Below, one piece after another: positions 19,912-32,091 of a stretch of 64,000 nt of DNA (its first letter is position 1; each line of letters begins with the position of its first letter). Source of the stretch: Leucosporidium creatinivorum. Its lineage: Eukaryota; Basidiomycota; Microbotryomycetes; Leucosporidiales; Leucosporidiaceae. The DNA is taken from assembly GCA_001600635.1 (NCBI GenBank), contig BCKL01000007.1, positions 644,303 to 708,302 of the forward strand, given 5' to 3'. The notes beneath the pieces were generated by a model. That model saw nothing but the letters and a program-made list of their open reading frames with translations. It was not told the origin of the DNA and did no database searches. A program made the translations under genes and the position numbers.

Positions 19912-22104
19912 ATGCTCGCCGCCTTCAAGCCTACACAGCTCTCTCGCGCTCTCCGCCCCCGCTTCGCTACAACTCAGGCTGCCGTCCAGCCGGAGGAGGT
20001 GCTCAAGAGTGAGCTCCGCCGGCACTCTCTCGGCGCTCGCTGATCGCGCCTATTTGCTTGCCTGCAGAGAAATCCAGCGCTTTCGCACCGTACGAATGGG
20101 CCGACCCCCTCAAGGTAGAATCTACCCTGCTCACCGAAGATGAGGTGGCCATCATGTGCGTGTGCGGGGAGAGTCGCGTCCGAAATGGCCGTCGGCTGAT
20201 CAGGCTTCGCGCTACACAGGGAGACAGCAAGGGAGTACTGCAAGGAACAACTTGCGCCCCGAGTATTGGACGCGTACAGGAATGAGCGTGAGTTGCGGGA
20301 GGCGGAGCTTGAGGGGGAGCGGATCGAGCTGACCTCGTGCTGCTCTAGACTTTGATCCTAGCATCATGGCCGAGATGGTGCGTTGTGCTTCCACGTCGTG
20401 TAGAGCCTTAGCTGACCCTACCTGCTTTACAGGGCAAGCTCGGACTGCTGGGAGCGACCATCAAGGATTACGGATGCGCCGGAGTGAGTTCTCCCGTCCT
20501 GTAGCTCGTTACGAGCTCGGACTGACTTTCAAAACCCACAGGTCTCTTCCGTCGCGTATGGACTCATCGCTCGCGAGGTCGAGAGGATAGACTCTGGCTA
20601 CAGGTGAGCTCCGAGCAGTGCGCCGACCGTTTCATCTCGCTGACTTCCCGCTCCTACAGGTCCGCTATGAGCGTCCAGTCCTCCCTCGTCATGCACCCCA
20701 TCAGTATGTTTGTCCTGAGCGCACAGCTCTGGTCCCGTTTGACCGCTACTCGTCTCCACAGACACCTTCGGCAGCGCCGAGCTCAAGGACAAGTACCTCC
20801 CCGACCTCGCTTCAGGCAAGAAGATTGGATGCTTCGTAGGACGATATGCATCATAATCCTCCTACCTCCGCTGACGCTGTATCCATCACAGGGACTCACC
20901 GAGCCCGACCACGGCTCCGATCCCGCCGGCATGACCACCACCGCTACCGAGACCGACGGCGGCTTCCTCCTCTCGGGCGCCAAGACGTGGATTTCGAACT
21001 CACCTGTAGCGGACGTCTTTGTCGTCTGGGCCAAGTGCAAGTGGGACAACAAGATCCGTGGTTTCGTCATGGAGAAGGGATGGAAGGGACTCTCGGCGCC
21101 GCAGATCAAGAACAAGCTGTCGCTGAGGGCTTCCATCACGGGTTCGATTGTCATGGATGAGGTTAAGGTTCCCCATGGAAACGTGCTGAACGTTGAGGGC
21201 CTCAAGGGTCCTTTCTCCTGCCTCAAGTGAGTCGTTGCTCTCATATTTCGGCTGTAGTCCTCGCTGACAGCCTACTTCCTCTACAGCAACGCTCGCTTCG
21301 GTATCTCGTGAGCTTTGCTCGTCGATCTCAGCTTCGATCCGCGCTCATCCCCGTTCCCGCAGGTTTGGAGTCATCGGCGCTCTCGAGGAGGCTCTCGAGC
21401 TCTCGCGCGAGTATGCTCTCCAGCGGTGCGTTGCCATCTCTACAGTCTTCGATCGCTCTTTGAATGATTCCTGATTATGCATGCCCTCACAGCAAGCAAT
21501 TCGGCAAGCCTATCGCCTCGTTCCAGCTCATCCAGAAGAAGCTCGCCGACGCTTCGATGGAGGCTTCTCGTGAGCTACTGTCTGGTCGCCTCGACATAGT
21601 ACCGCTGCTTACCCCCCTCTACCTATAGTCGGACTCATCTCCTGTGTCCAACTCGGTCGCCTGAAGGACAGCGGTAACTGGTCGCCCGAGATGGTCTCGC
21701 TGATGAAGCGTAACAACTGCTACAAGGTAAGTTAGGATTGTTGGGCAGTATGATCTGATAGCTTATGTACTGCTCCATAGGCTACCGAGCACACCCGTAC
21801 CCTCATGGAGATCTTCGGTGGAAATGCCTGCGCCGACGAGTGAGCCCTCCCTTCTCGGCTCTCTCGCTTCGCCTACTCACACATCTGCTTGCAGGTACCA
21901 CATCGCTCGCATCGCATCAAACCTACACACCGTCTCGTATGTCTATTTTGACATTCCTGTTGATCTGAGCGACCGTTGGCAGGTCGCCGAGAGGACTTGT
22001 GGCTGACCTCTCCCTTCCCTTCACCCAGAACTTACGAGGGAACCTACGACATCCACGGACTCATCCTTGGCAAGGCCATCACTGGTATCCAGGCTTTCCA
22101 GTAG
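19912..22104 (+). CDS. GCDH: Glutaryl-CoA dehydrogenase, mitochondrial
   Basis: Sixteen small exons from 19912-20008 to 22029-22104, all GT-AG, totalling 427 residues, the usual GCDH length. The N-terminus [20 protein letters not shown] looks like a mitochondrial targeting peptide. Acyl-CoA dehydrogenase signatures are present: [17 protein letters not shown] (flavin site), [40 protein letters not shown], and [20 protein letters not shown] containing the catalytic Glu of the YEGT motif. Family knowledge: oxidative decarboxylation of glutaryl-CoA to crotonyl-CoA in lysine, hydroxylysine and tryptophan breakdown. EPDHGSDP and the TYEGT context favour GCDH over other acyl-CoA dehydrogenases. No regulatory site was recognised. 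Confidence 0.93.
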
Positions 22105-22757
22105 ATGCCTTGTACAAACTTGCAAGAGCCGGTTCGAAGGAGCTCGGCGCGCTTCTCGGCGAGAGCAGTCGCTTCTCGCGAGGCTGTTCTGCTCCCTGGG
22201 CGCGCGCTCGCGATGCTGAATCGCTGTACAAGATCTTTTCCGCTCGTTCCCATCTTTCTCGAACCTCACGATGAGCCTACAGAACGCGGTGTCCGCTTCG
22301 CCGAGGAGAGGGGTTACGACGGTCAAGTCGTTCTTCAACGGCGACTTACACCGCATCACCGAGCGTAATACAGCGACCCTCGGCGCGCGGCGGTCGCCAG
22401 TGACGACCCACTCAAGCCCGGATTATGCAGCACCGAGGCCTCGACCCGCTCACCTCATCACCCCGCTCAAGGATTTTACTGAGGTGCAACCAGGGTCGCT
22501 AGCAGGGTACAGAAGCTCGGTAATGTCTACTGATAGCTCTAGCTATCGACTGGCCTTGCAATCAGGACAATGGACCCAGTAATCGTCGAGTTGAATCTGC
22601 GATGGCGTGCGAATCGCTCTCTGGCTGAGCTCGCCTTCGATTTCTCGCACCCCGCTCTTTGCTCAGCAACTTCAACGACTCAGCAAAGCGCATCACCTAA
22701 AAGGCCAACCAGTGCCATCCTTCCCTCCTTTTTTGCACATAGACTTCATCTCTCAAA
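22105..22757. other. Intergenic spacer GCDH / MET16
   Basis: 653 bp with no supported gene, tRNA-like box or repeat. It contains the GCDH 3' UTR and the promoter of the PAPS reductase gene. Confidence 0.4.
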
Positions 22758-23942
22758 ATGTCGCCCGACGCTTCCTCCTCCTCGACCTCGGCGCCTGCCC
22801 CTTCCTCCTCTGCCGCGCTCCCTTCACCTCCACCATTCGACGCTACCCAGCTCGCCGCCGCCAACGCTTCACTCTCGGATGCTACACCTCAAGAGATCCT
22901 GGCATGGGCAGTCGACAACCTCCCAGGCCTGTATCAAACCACCGCCTTCGGCCTAACAGGCCTCGCCGCGACCGACATGCTCAGCAAGTTGACGCGCCGG
23001 CGCAAGGCTCCCTCCCACCTCGTTCCCCTCATCTTCATCGACACGCTGTACCATTTCGACGAGACGCTCGCACTGGCCAACAAGGTCGAGAAGAAGTACA
23101 AGCTGGTGCTCAGCGTTTACCGCCCGCCAGAGGTCGAGACGACCGAGGAATTTGAGGCCAAGTATGGCAAGGAGCTGTGGAAGACGGATGAGGATACCTA
23201 TGACTATCTCGTAAAAGTGAGTTTCCTGCTTCGCTGCATCCCCTCTCCTCGCCGATCTCGGCGCACAGCGCATCCCGCGAAGGCAACGCAGATTTGCCCC
23301 TTGACGCGCGGCGAGGCGCATCGACCGACCGACCGAGATCTCGGTTTTTGGAGTTCAAGCTTCCGAGCGCTGACCATTTGTACTTCATCAGGTCGAACCC
23401 GCTCGTCGCGCCTACGCCGAACTGGACGTCAAGGCAGTCATCACCGGTCGTCGTCGTTCGCAAGGCGCCGACCGAGCCACTCTCCAACCCCTCGAAATCG
23501 ACTCGACCGGCCTCGTCAAGGTCAACCCTCTATGCCGCTGGGGCTTCTCCGAGGTCAAGGACTACATCGACATGGCCGGCGTCCCCTACAATGATCTGCT
23601 CGACCAGGGCTACAAGTCGGTCGGCGATTGGCACTCGACCAAGATCCCCGTCGAGGGTGAGGATGAGCGCGGAGGTCGATGGGCTGGCAACGGTACCAAG
23701 ACCGAGTGCGGGCTGCACAAGGACTACTTCAAGATGTGAGTAGCGTTGTCATTCCCTCGGGCGAGCTTCGGCTTGAATCGCTTCGACTTTGAATCAGCGC
23801 TGACTCTCTCCGTCTCACGCTCCACAGGAAGAAGGCCTACGAGAAGAAGCGTCTCGAGACTGAGTTGGCAGCACGCGACAAGGCCCGTGGCGAGGACGAG
23901 GTCGGAGAGTCCTCGGTCCAGCTTGGCCTGTTGGCGCTTTAA
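22758..23942 (+). CDS. MET16: Phosphoadenosine phosphosulfate (PAPS) reductase
   Basis: Three exons: 22758-23216, 23392-23735, 23828-23942; 305 residues. After a Ser/Pro-rich N-terminus the reductase fold begins: TTAFGLTGLAATDMLSKL, then VPLIFIDTLYHFDETLALA (nucleotide-binding loop), AVITGRRRSQGADRATLQPL, NPLCRWGFSEVKDYID, and the catalytic TECGLHKDYF with its active-site Cys. Family knowledge: reduces PAPS to sulfite and PAP using thioredoxin, the committed step of sulfate assimilation. Missing paired Cys-Cys motifs and the ECGLH signature support PAPS rather than APS reductase. Intron 1 (175 nt) is long for this genome. The candidate sulfonate pair sits about 11 kb to the right. Confidence 0.94.
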
Positions 23943-24166
23943 GCAGTTTAGATTCCCCCACGATACGTATAGAGTCGTAGTAGTAGTAGCATTATCGATC
24001 AGTACACCCCCCGCCACCATCATCCCGCAATTTACAGCTGTTGCCACCCCCCACTCTCCCTCGGGCGAAAGCTCGGCTCGCGATGCCAAGACGAGTGATC
24101 TCGGAAAGGAAACGTTGCAGGCTAGCTATCTCTCCTGTACAGTCGCCTCAGCGTTTGTTCTTTTCT

Positions 24167-25813
24167 TCATCTTCCCTCCAGCTCGACTGGGGAAGCTGCG
24201 AACAGCGACGAGGGAAGGGGTTAGCGAGGGCGAGTGAGGCAAGCGCCGGACCTCACCTTCAGCGTTCTTATCGACGACGTCAGCAGCTATGAGAAGGAGG
24301 AGAGGTCAGCACGTCGACGCAGGGGAAGAAACAGGAGGACGCACTCGAAGCAATCTCAGCCTCGGTCGCGCGAGCTTCCGCCGAATCGGTCTCCTCGGCC
24401 TCGAGCTTGCCAACTACGAAGAGACAGGAAAGTCGGCTTTCTACGTCACGTAAGCGAAGCGAGGCCTACTCACCCACGCCCATCGCCTCCCTCTTCTCGT
24501 CGCTCCACTTGCTCGCCCAGATCTCATCCTCCTCGGCGTCTAAGTCCATCTCCTCGTCGATCCCGCTCGATCCAATGCTCGACTCGTCGTCTGAGCTTCC
24601 ATGCTCGCTCGGCTCGTACGTGTCGTCGCCTGTCTCCAGCTTGAAGGCGTAGTTGTTGCAGGCGAAGACGATGCCTCGCTCGGGCGCAGAGAGCAGCAAG
24701 AGGCTCATTCCAGTCGCTGCCGTCCTCCTCATCATAGCCATACTCGGGGAAGTCCAAGTAAAGAAGCTCGAGAGCGGGATGACTTGTAATGAAGGCGCTA
24801 AGGTCTCGGATTACGAGAGCGTTGTCGAAGCGGTCGTCCTCCTCCTCGTCGAGAGAGAGTTGAACTCGACGGAGCGTGGCGCAGGTGCCCTGGAGACCAG
24901 ACAAAGCTGCTCCTGTGACGCGAAGCTCGAGGTTGGAGAGCTTGGGCAAGTTGGCAGTGGTGAAGGGTTTGAGCCTGTCGCGGCGGTCCATCGGCCAGTA
25001 GTGAGAGATGGCGACGAGGGCGGGCAGCGGGTGCGGTAGCTCCTCCAGCAGGTAATCTATGAGAGCAGAACCGTCTCCACCGCGGTCGTGCAGAGCGAGG
25101 GCGTGCGTTAACAATGTGTGCAGGGTTGAGGCCGAGTTGCGAAGCCAGCCCACGACGGGGATCGCCGACCCGCCGAGGCTACCTAAATCGAGCTTTTCCA
25201 GCCTCCAAGGAGAATCGAAGTTCTTGTATTCGTCCTCCTGATCCTCCGTGAGCTTCAAACGCGCGGTGGGCCACCGTGCGCCGAAGGCCAGCGATTTCAA
25301 CTGAGGCGTGCTGGCCTGCAGAGTGATCAGGTCATGGTAGCCGAGCATGAGGCGGTTTCCGTCGATCCTGAGTGTTGTGAGCGTGCTGGGAAGGCCGAGG
25401 ACAGACGAGGAGGCGATGGGAGATTTGAGGAAGAGCACTTCGAGCGCCGAGCAAGCGCCGAGCAGCTCGGCCTGCTCAAGGTCGCTCAAGGTCGAGGGTA
25501 GCACGGTAGACGTGACGGCGGGTCCAAGACTCTCACGATAAACAATCGAAGCAGCTGCCTTCCGCGAGGCCTGCTCATCTCCCTTGACGGCGTAGCGAGG
25601 CCGAGCGAAGAGGTGTCGGACCAGAAACGGAAGGGCGAGGGCGTGGAAGGTCTTGCTAACGAAGAGGAAGGGATGGAAAAGGTGGGGTACGTGCTCGCCG
25701 TCGAGGTGATGAGGGAGGGAGTCGAGCGCATTCAAAGCTTCCACCTCTCGCACGCCTTCGTAGACGAGCTCGAGGATGTGCTCAACGAGCTCGGTGGGGA
25801 GGGTGGGAGGCAT
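24167..25813 (-). pseudogene. F-box/LRR-like family copy C, one frameshift
   Basis: Minus-strand exons 25813-24474, 24413-24345, 24286-24257, 24195-24167, same phases as copy B. N-terminus MPPTLPTELVEHILELVY; body leucine-rich (LEKLDLGSLGGSAIPVVGWL). At 24681-24683 (GGG on the plus strand) there is one base more than in A and B, so LAALCA runs into RARHRL instead of ERGIVFACN; downstream the original frame continues through the acidic tail DEIWASKWSDEKREAMGVG and the small exons to LEGR-stop. Removing one base restores a protein of about 480 residues. It is either a recent pseudogene or a sequence slip. Intron 1 has the normal GT donor. Confidence 0.75.
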
Positions 25814-26358
25814 CTGAAGACAGCCAGGGGTCAGTAGAAGGTCTATCGGAGAGCTGCAGAAAGGAGAGAGCTCACCGTCAAGATTGTACAAGAGCGCGAA
25901 CGCGAGCGAAGCTGTGGACTGCGAGCGCCGAGCGACGCGGGAAGAGCTAATGAGGGTGAGTGTAAGAAGCCCAGCTTTTCTATGTCCCTATCTCGGAAAA
26001 TGATGTAACCTTTGCTTCCGCATGGCCCGACAATCCCTCATTCGGCGTCCTCCCTCCGCTACAGCCGGCTTTCCTCGCCTCCGCGTGGTTCCTCCCCGCG
26101 CTCGCTCGCTGTCTCCCGCCATCCTTCGAACCTCTACACCCCTCTGCTCCCTCGTATACAGCTGTACCCTCGAGCGCGCTCAAATCACATTCAGAAGCGG
26201 TGTTGATAGCTCGAGCGCGCGGTCCTCGAGCTCGTTCGTCCAGCGAGAGAGGTGAGAGGGAGCTTCGAGGGAAGGGGAGGGCGGTCGGTATGCTGTAGAG
26301 CTAGTTTTGAAGTCCTGTTGAGCTTCGAGAGTCCTCCGAGCGAGTTGTCGAGAAGCGA
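25814..26358 (-). repeat. Duplicated 5' module, copy C
   Basis: Near-identical to 8361-8905 over about 545 bp, in the same orientation relative to the gene; weaker similarity continues to about 26470 and there it resembles copy B. The identity drops abruptly at the start codon, where A and C coding sequences are clearly diverged. Confidence 0.85.
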
Positions 26359-26607
26359 GCGACAGAACGAGTGAGCGGGAGGAAGGCAAGAAAGGGTCGA
26401 CTCGATTCCGCTCCTCTCGCCGTCGCTCAGCTCGGGCCACATTTCGACTTCGACGCTGCAGGGCGAGTTCGGCGAGCTTTGGAGCAGTGCAGTGGTCATC
26501 TGAGCTCCAGGCTCATTCTTGTAATAGCGCCTCTCTCGACTCCTCAGCGCCGAGCCGAGCTTCGCAGCCTCTGCAGCAGTGCTCCTCAAAAACGATGAGC
26601 TTCCATT

Positions 26608-27579
26608 CTACACCCTCTCGCTAACACCAATAGCACCCCTACACCCCGCCGCGATCAACGCACTCAACAAGGCATGATGCGGCGCCATCTGACTCTCATT
26701 CTCCACCGCCGTGTCGAGGTGCTCGAGTTCGTCGTCCCGGAACTCTTCGAGGATCTTGCGGAGGAGAGGGATAGACGGGTGGTTGGTCGGGAACGTGGCG
26801 ATTAGGGCATCGACTTGTCTGTTGAGGCGTGGAGGGGAGGGGGAGAGCGAGAGGTCAACGCCGAGCCCGAGACAATGGGCCGAGAAGCCGGCGAGGGGTG
26901 GAGAGAGGAAGGGCAAGACGTACGAGCTGTAATGCTCTCCAATGACTGTCTCTACCGCCTCCGTACATGCCATCGCCGCCCTCTTCCCCATCAGCGCCGT
27001 TCCAGCGCCGAGAGCGAATCCAGCGACCTTCCAAAGCGGGTACAGAGCTGTTGGTCGGACGTCGTGCTGGGTGATGAGCTTGTCGAACACAGCGATGTGC
27101 TTCTTCTCTCCATCCCACATGTGCTATAGCAGGAGGAGAAAGGTCAGCGATCGGCGAAAGCAGCCAGTTGCGAAGGGCGAGCGAACCTGAACGATGTCTG
27201 CTAGACTCTTATCCTTCCCTCGAGCAAAGACGGCATGCTGACCCTGGTAGATCAAGTTGGCGCCCAACTCTCCCGCCTGGTCGACCCTGATGATCTCCTC
27301 CAGTAGCTTTCGCTGCTCTGGCGTCAGGTCGAGCGGCGTCGACTGGGTCGCTTCAGGCGCGAGTTGCTCTGCTGGTGGTGCGGAAGGCAGTGGCGGGAGA
27401 TAGGCGGATGAGGCGCAGGTAGAGTCGCCGTAAGGGATCTCTGTGTGTGCTGAGGTGGAGCCCGAGGGAGCGAAGATGGGCGGAGGGCCAGAGGAGTGGT
27501 GACGGCACGAGAGGGTGAGATTTGAAGGGCGAGGGCGGAAGATGAACGCTGAAGTGGAAGCGAAAGAGCGCATGGCCAT
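26608..27579 (-). CDS. COQ7: 5-demethoxyubiquinone hydroxylase COQ7/CAT5
   Basis: Three exons: 27579-27187, 27123-26924, 26818-26608; 267 residues. The N-terminus MAMRSFASTSAFIFRPRP is a likely mitochondrial presequence, followed by a Pro/Ala linker. The di-iron core shows IRVDQAGELGANLIYQGQ, then DGEKKHIAVFDKLI (ExxH), TALMGKRAAMACTEAVETVI-GEHY, and FRDDELEHLDTA (ExxH). Family knowledge: inner-membrane-associated di-iron hydroxylase of ubiquinone biosynthesis. The second intron removes LPFLSPPLAGF-type text seen on read-through and joins HYSS to QVDALIATFP, the usual spacing. Its start codon is 272 bp from that of CLN3 on the other strand. Confidence 0.94.
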
Positions 27580-27851
27580 TGTTGGTCGCTGGTAACGAGT
27601 CGAACTGCGAGACGAGTGAGGCGTAAGAAGCCAAGCGACGAAGCGCCCAACTCTCTCCTTCTAACCCTTACCTCATTTCTCGCATTATCGCCAATTCGAT
27701 TCCTGCAACTCGCCTATCCTGCTACAGCCGCTCCAGGCAACCCCTACACCCTACAGCCCGACTCTAATCGCTCGCAGCGGCCACAACAAGCGCTCCATCC
27801 CCCTTTCGCTCGTCTCTCGACCCTCAGCCCTCATAGCAGCAGGGACAGTCG
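27580..27851. promoter_or_regulatory. Bidirectional promoter, COQ7 / CLN3
   Basis: 272 bp between outward start codons. Nothing else is encoded. No known motif recognised. Confidence 0.45.
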
Positions 27852-30062
27852 ATGAGCCGAGCATCACCAGCGTCCACCTCTTACCCGCCTACAATCCTAC
27901 AGCCCATGTCGGTCCATTCTCACGCCAGCTCGAGCCGTCACGCGTCGCCTCACCCTCATAAGCTCCCTTATGGCGCCTCATTCTTCTGCTTGGGATTGCT
28001 CAACAATGTGCTGTATGTCATCATTCTGAGCGCTGCTCTGGATCTGGTCGATAAAGCGACAACGCCAAAGGTGAGTTCGGAGCTCGGCCGGGGAGGAGCG
28101 AGATGGGCCAGCTGCTGGCGTGCAGTTTCGCTAATATCTTCACTCGTATTCCACTCTCTCGGTTTTTACAGGGCATCATACTCTTCGTCAATAGTGAGTA
28201 GAGCTATACACTTCGCCCGTTAGTCGACCGAGCTGACCGTTCGGCGCCGTCCTTTTTACAGTTGCTCCGGCCTTGCTGGTCAAGATAGGATGGCCATACT
28301 TCGTCAAGGGGAAGGCGCAATACAGCAAACGAGTTCTGAGCTGTTCGTGAGTGCTACAGCTTCGTTGCGCCTCTCGTCCCTGCGCCGAGCTGATGCCTCG
28401 GTCCTTCTCAGCGCTATCTCCTTCACTGGCATCCTCGTACATCCCTCGTCATCTAGCGTCGACGGATCAAGTACTGACCAGCTCCTCCATCAGATCGTCG
28501 CCCTCTCCCAATCCCNCCTCCCCCGCCTCTCCGGCATCGCCATCGCCTCCTTCTCCTCCGGCCTCGGCGAGATGACCTACCTCCAACTCTCAACGGTGTA
28601 CGGTTCGCTCGACACGCCAGCAGATTTGGGAGGGATCGCTGTGGGATGGTTCGCCAGCGGAACGGGTGCGGCTGGGTTGGTCGGAGCTGGATTGTGGTGG
28701 GGACTGAGGGGGTTGGGAGTGAGGACGGGGCTGCTGTTATGCTCAGTGAGTTGTAGAGTCATTTTGAGTGGAGGTGGAAAGACCGCTGATCACCTTCTCA
28801 CCACAGTTCCTACCCCTCTGCATGTCCCTCACCTACTACCTCCTCCTCCCCTCCTTCACCGCGATGACCAACACCCCTTTCTCCGCCTACGCCTCGATCC
28901 CCGAACTGGAGGACTCGCTTTCCGACTCGGAGGACGACGACGAAGCGGACGACTTAGTGGGAAGAGCGGACAGGGAGGAAGGCTATACACGCCGAGCGAT
29001 TGCCGAGGCGGGATTGAGCAAGGCGGCGCACTTGACGATGGGCGAGAAGCTGAGGTTGGCGAGGCCGCTGGTCGTGAGGTATATGCTGCCGCTCTTCTTT
29101 GGTGAGTTTTCGGAGATGACGAGGTCGAAGGAGCGAGCGAGCCGAGAGCTGACCCACGCTTCGCCTCTCCTCTCCCCTTGCCTACCCTCTGCAGTCTATC
29201 TCGCCGAGTACACCATCAACAGGTGCGCCATACTCTTCACCTCGCCCCTTCGACGATGGATGCTCACTCTTGACTCTCCCTCACAGTGGCGTGGCTCCAA
29301 CCCTCATCTACGAGGTGCCCGACTCGGCTACAGCTCCCGTGCTGGGCTCCATCATCAAGTCATTGCGCGACTATTATCCGTCCGTCTCGTCTACCTATCC
29401 CTTCGCGCACATGCTGACTGCTGACTCTCCTCCGACTCCCGGCCTTCCTCCCATCGCAGCCTCTGGCAACTCGTCTACCAAACCTTCGTCTTCATCTCGC
29501 GCTCCTCCCTCTCCATCCTCCACCTACCACCGATACCAATCGCCTACCTCCCCCTCCCCACGCTCTTCCAACTCGCCCTCCTCCTTCTCACCTCCCTCGA
29601 ATCCGCCCGAGGCTACCTCGAGGCCTCCTTCGGCGAGAATGGAGCGATTTGGGTGACGTTCGGGATGATCGCGTGCGAGGGATTGGCGGGTGGGAGTGCA
29701 TATGTCAATTGCTTCTTCCATCTGGGCGTGGAGGAGGAGGATTTGGGCGAGGGCGGGCTGCTCGGCGGCGAGTCGAAGGATCCGCAGAGGCAGGCGATGG
29801 AGAGGGAGTTTAGGTAAGTAGCTTGCGGTCTCAGTGAAATAGCTCCCTCGCCGAGATGCAGGCCGCTGACGCCTTCCGCCTTCACCTCCCCATCGTCCCG
29901 CCACCCTGCGCCGCTCCCTCCCTTCGCCGAAACAGGATCGCCTCGGTTGGCTTCGCTGATACCTTAGGCATTCTGCTAGCCAGTTTGGTGGCCAGTGGGC
30001 TAGAACCAGCACTATGTAGCGCACAAGTAGCACGGGGGAGGACGTTGTGTAGGCAGTTGTAA
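27852..30062 (+). CDS. BTN1: CLN3/Btn1 battenin, lysosomal/vacuolar membrane protein
   Basis: Ten exons: 27852-28070, 28172-28193, 28262-28346, 28412-28436, 28494-28745, 28807-29101, 29195-29222, 29287-29379, 29460-29813, 29936-30062; 499 residues. The polytopic protein shows CLN3 signatures: FFCLGLLNNVLYVIILSAA, SCSAISFTGILIVALSQS, SGIAIASFSSGLGEMTYLQL, LPLFFVYLAEYTINSGVAPT and ASVGFADTLGILLASLVA. A cytosolic acidic loop (SLSDSEDDDEADDLVGR) sits in the middle. Base 28516 is N, giving one unknown residue. Family knowledge: vacuolar protein affecting pH and basic amino-acid transport in yeast (battenin in humans). All introns are GT-AG. Confidence 0.93.
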
Positions 30063-30472
30063 CACTCGCCGATGGGATTTGACGGATCTCGGCGCTGCCT
30101 CGTCGGTTCAGACGCCACCTCGGCAGGGGTCGTAAGCCCTCGGCTGAAGTGTCTGACTGCGACGGTGACTGCTCCTGCACCTTAGATCATGCCCTCGCTC
30201 ACCAATGGCATCAAGATGGGCGAGAGCCGCCGTTGCCAACTGGGGCGAGATGTGTATTCAGCCGTCCCCTCTAGAGCTGCGAAATCAAGTCGACAGCTCT
30301 TGACCTCGTTCCCATCACTCGTACCCAGCAAGACAGCACCGTCGTGGCTCTTTCGCCTACATCACCGTACATCTTCCTGCTCATCGCCCTCTGCGCCATC
30401 TCGTTAGCTCTCTACAACAACTCGCCCGCAACGACGCTCCCCACCTCTTCCAGCTCATCACCCAGCGCACCA
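30063..30472. other. Spacer CLN3 / pirin
   Basis: 410 bp. It contains a stretch in frame with the pirin ATG that would encode a hydrophobic segment (FLLIALCAISLALY) but has no upstream ATG in frame without an extra intron; a membrane-targeted longer pirin form is possible but not supported. Confidence 0.35.
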
Positions 30473-31824
30473 ATGGCCGAAGCAGTCAAGGAAGCAGTCA
30501 AGTCGGCTCTCAAGATTGTACCTCGTCGCTCTGCTGCTCGTGGACATGCCAACCATGGTGAGCTCGATGCTGCCTTCCCGAAATGAGCTTCGCACCGAAG
30601 TGCTGACTCTTTTCGACATTCTGCAGGATGGCTCAAGTCTTACCACACTTTTGTGAGTTTGTCACTCTGACCCACACTCACCTTTCCTCCCACTTCCCCG
30701 TCCCGCCCATTCCTCGGCGAGCACGAGCACTGACCTCACCCTCGCCCTTTCCTCGGCTGTCTTGTGCACCCTGCAGTCCTTTGCCAACTACCAAGATTCC
30801 AACTTTGACCAGTGGGGACCTCTGCGAGTCATCAACGAGGTGAGCCAACTCTTTCTCTTCCTCCTCCGAGTCGCCTTCCGCTTTTCAAGCCAATCTCCGA
30901 AGCCTCGGCTTTGCTCCACCGCCTTTCTGCTTCAGTCTCCTCTCTTCTGAGCCCTCACTACCCTTTGCTTGACCGACGCTAACGCTTGCTTCCTCTCATA
31001 GGATCGAGTCGAGCCCGGAGAAGGCTTCGGTCAGCACTCCCACCGCGAGTTCGAGATCTGTGAGTGCCTTCCCTCCATCTCTCTAGCTCTGAAGTCGATC
31101 ACTGACTATTTGCACTTATGCCCCCTCTCCAGTCTCCTACGTACTCTCGGGGGAGCTGGAACACCGCGACTCGCTCGGAAACCTCGAGATCATGAAGCCT
31201 GGCGAGATCCAGATGACCTCCACTGGCACTGGCATCTCGCACAGCGAGTACAACCGGAACCCGTCCAAGCAGGTTGTGAGTATCTACGCCTCCAGTGCCT
31301 CCCCTCAGCGACGTTGGAGCTCGCGCTGACACTCTCGTTGCCCTCCACAGCACTTCCTCCAAATCTGGGGACTCCCGTCAACTCGCGGCCTCAAGCCAAA
31401 CTACTACAACCGCCACTTCTCGCGCGAGCAGAAGCTTAACCAGCTTATCGCAGTCGTCGCCCCCCTCGGCGCCGAAGGAGTCGTCGACGCTCGAGAGGCC
31501 TCAGGCCCCGCCCCCATCCACGCCGCTCTCACCATGCACGCCTCGATTCTCGAGAGCAAACAGAGCGTAAAGCATACCCTTGCAGAGAAGACGACCAAGG
31601 CGTACCTACACCTCATAATGCGCTCGGGGTACCGCTCGCCGAACCAGGCCGCCGGCGACAAGTACGAGGATGGAGGAGCCATGCTCAAGGTCAACGGTGG
31701 ACTCATCTTGGAGGAGGGAGATGGAGCGTTCGTCGAGGTCAAGAGCAAGGACGGCTCGCGCGATATCGAGGTCCTCAACGTCGCCGAGCGCGAGGCCGAG
31801 TGGCTGCTGTTCGAGATGGAGTAG
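30473..31824 (+). CDS. Pirin-family cupin protein
   Basis: Six exons: 30473-30557, 30627-30652, 30777-30839, 31002-31059, 31133-31275, 31351-31824; 282 residues, standard for pirin. Motifs across the joins: GWLKSYHTFSFANYQDSNFD, DRVEPGEGFGQHSHREFEI (two metal-binding His), MTSTGTGISHSEYNRN (third His and Glu region), then HFLQIWGLPSTRGLKPNY. Family knowledge: bicupin iron protein linked to transcription co-regulation or quercetinase-like activity; in fungi the role is unclear. The ATG at 30473 is the first that fits; an upstream start is discussed under the spacer. Confidence 0.92.
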
Positions 31825-32091
31825 CTGATATTGATACACGTTGCTTAGTTTATCCACCCCTGCACTTGTAACATTCTCGTCGTTCTGCACCCTTCGTCGA
31901 GGACTGGACAAGATCGCGAAGAGCAGCGTCGAGCCTTTGCCTCGGACTACGTTCCGCTTGTTCGCTCTCGCCTCGACTCTCTCGCTGCATGCTACGAGCT
32001 GATACTGATTCCTTTGCACTTATACATAACATTGAACCTTTTGTAGGATGTCAAACGCCCCAACCTCTCCCTCGCCGCCCTCCTCCTCTCC

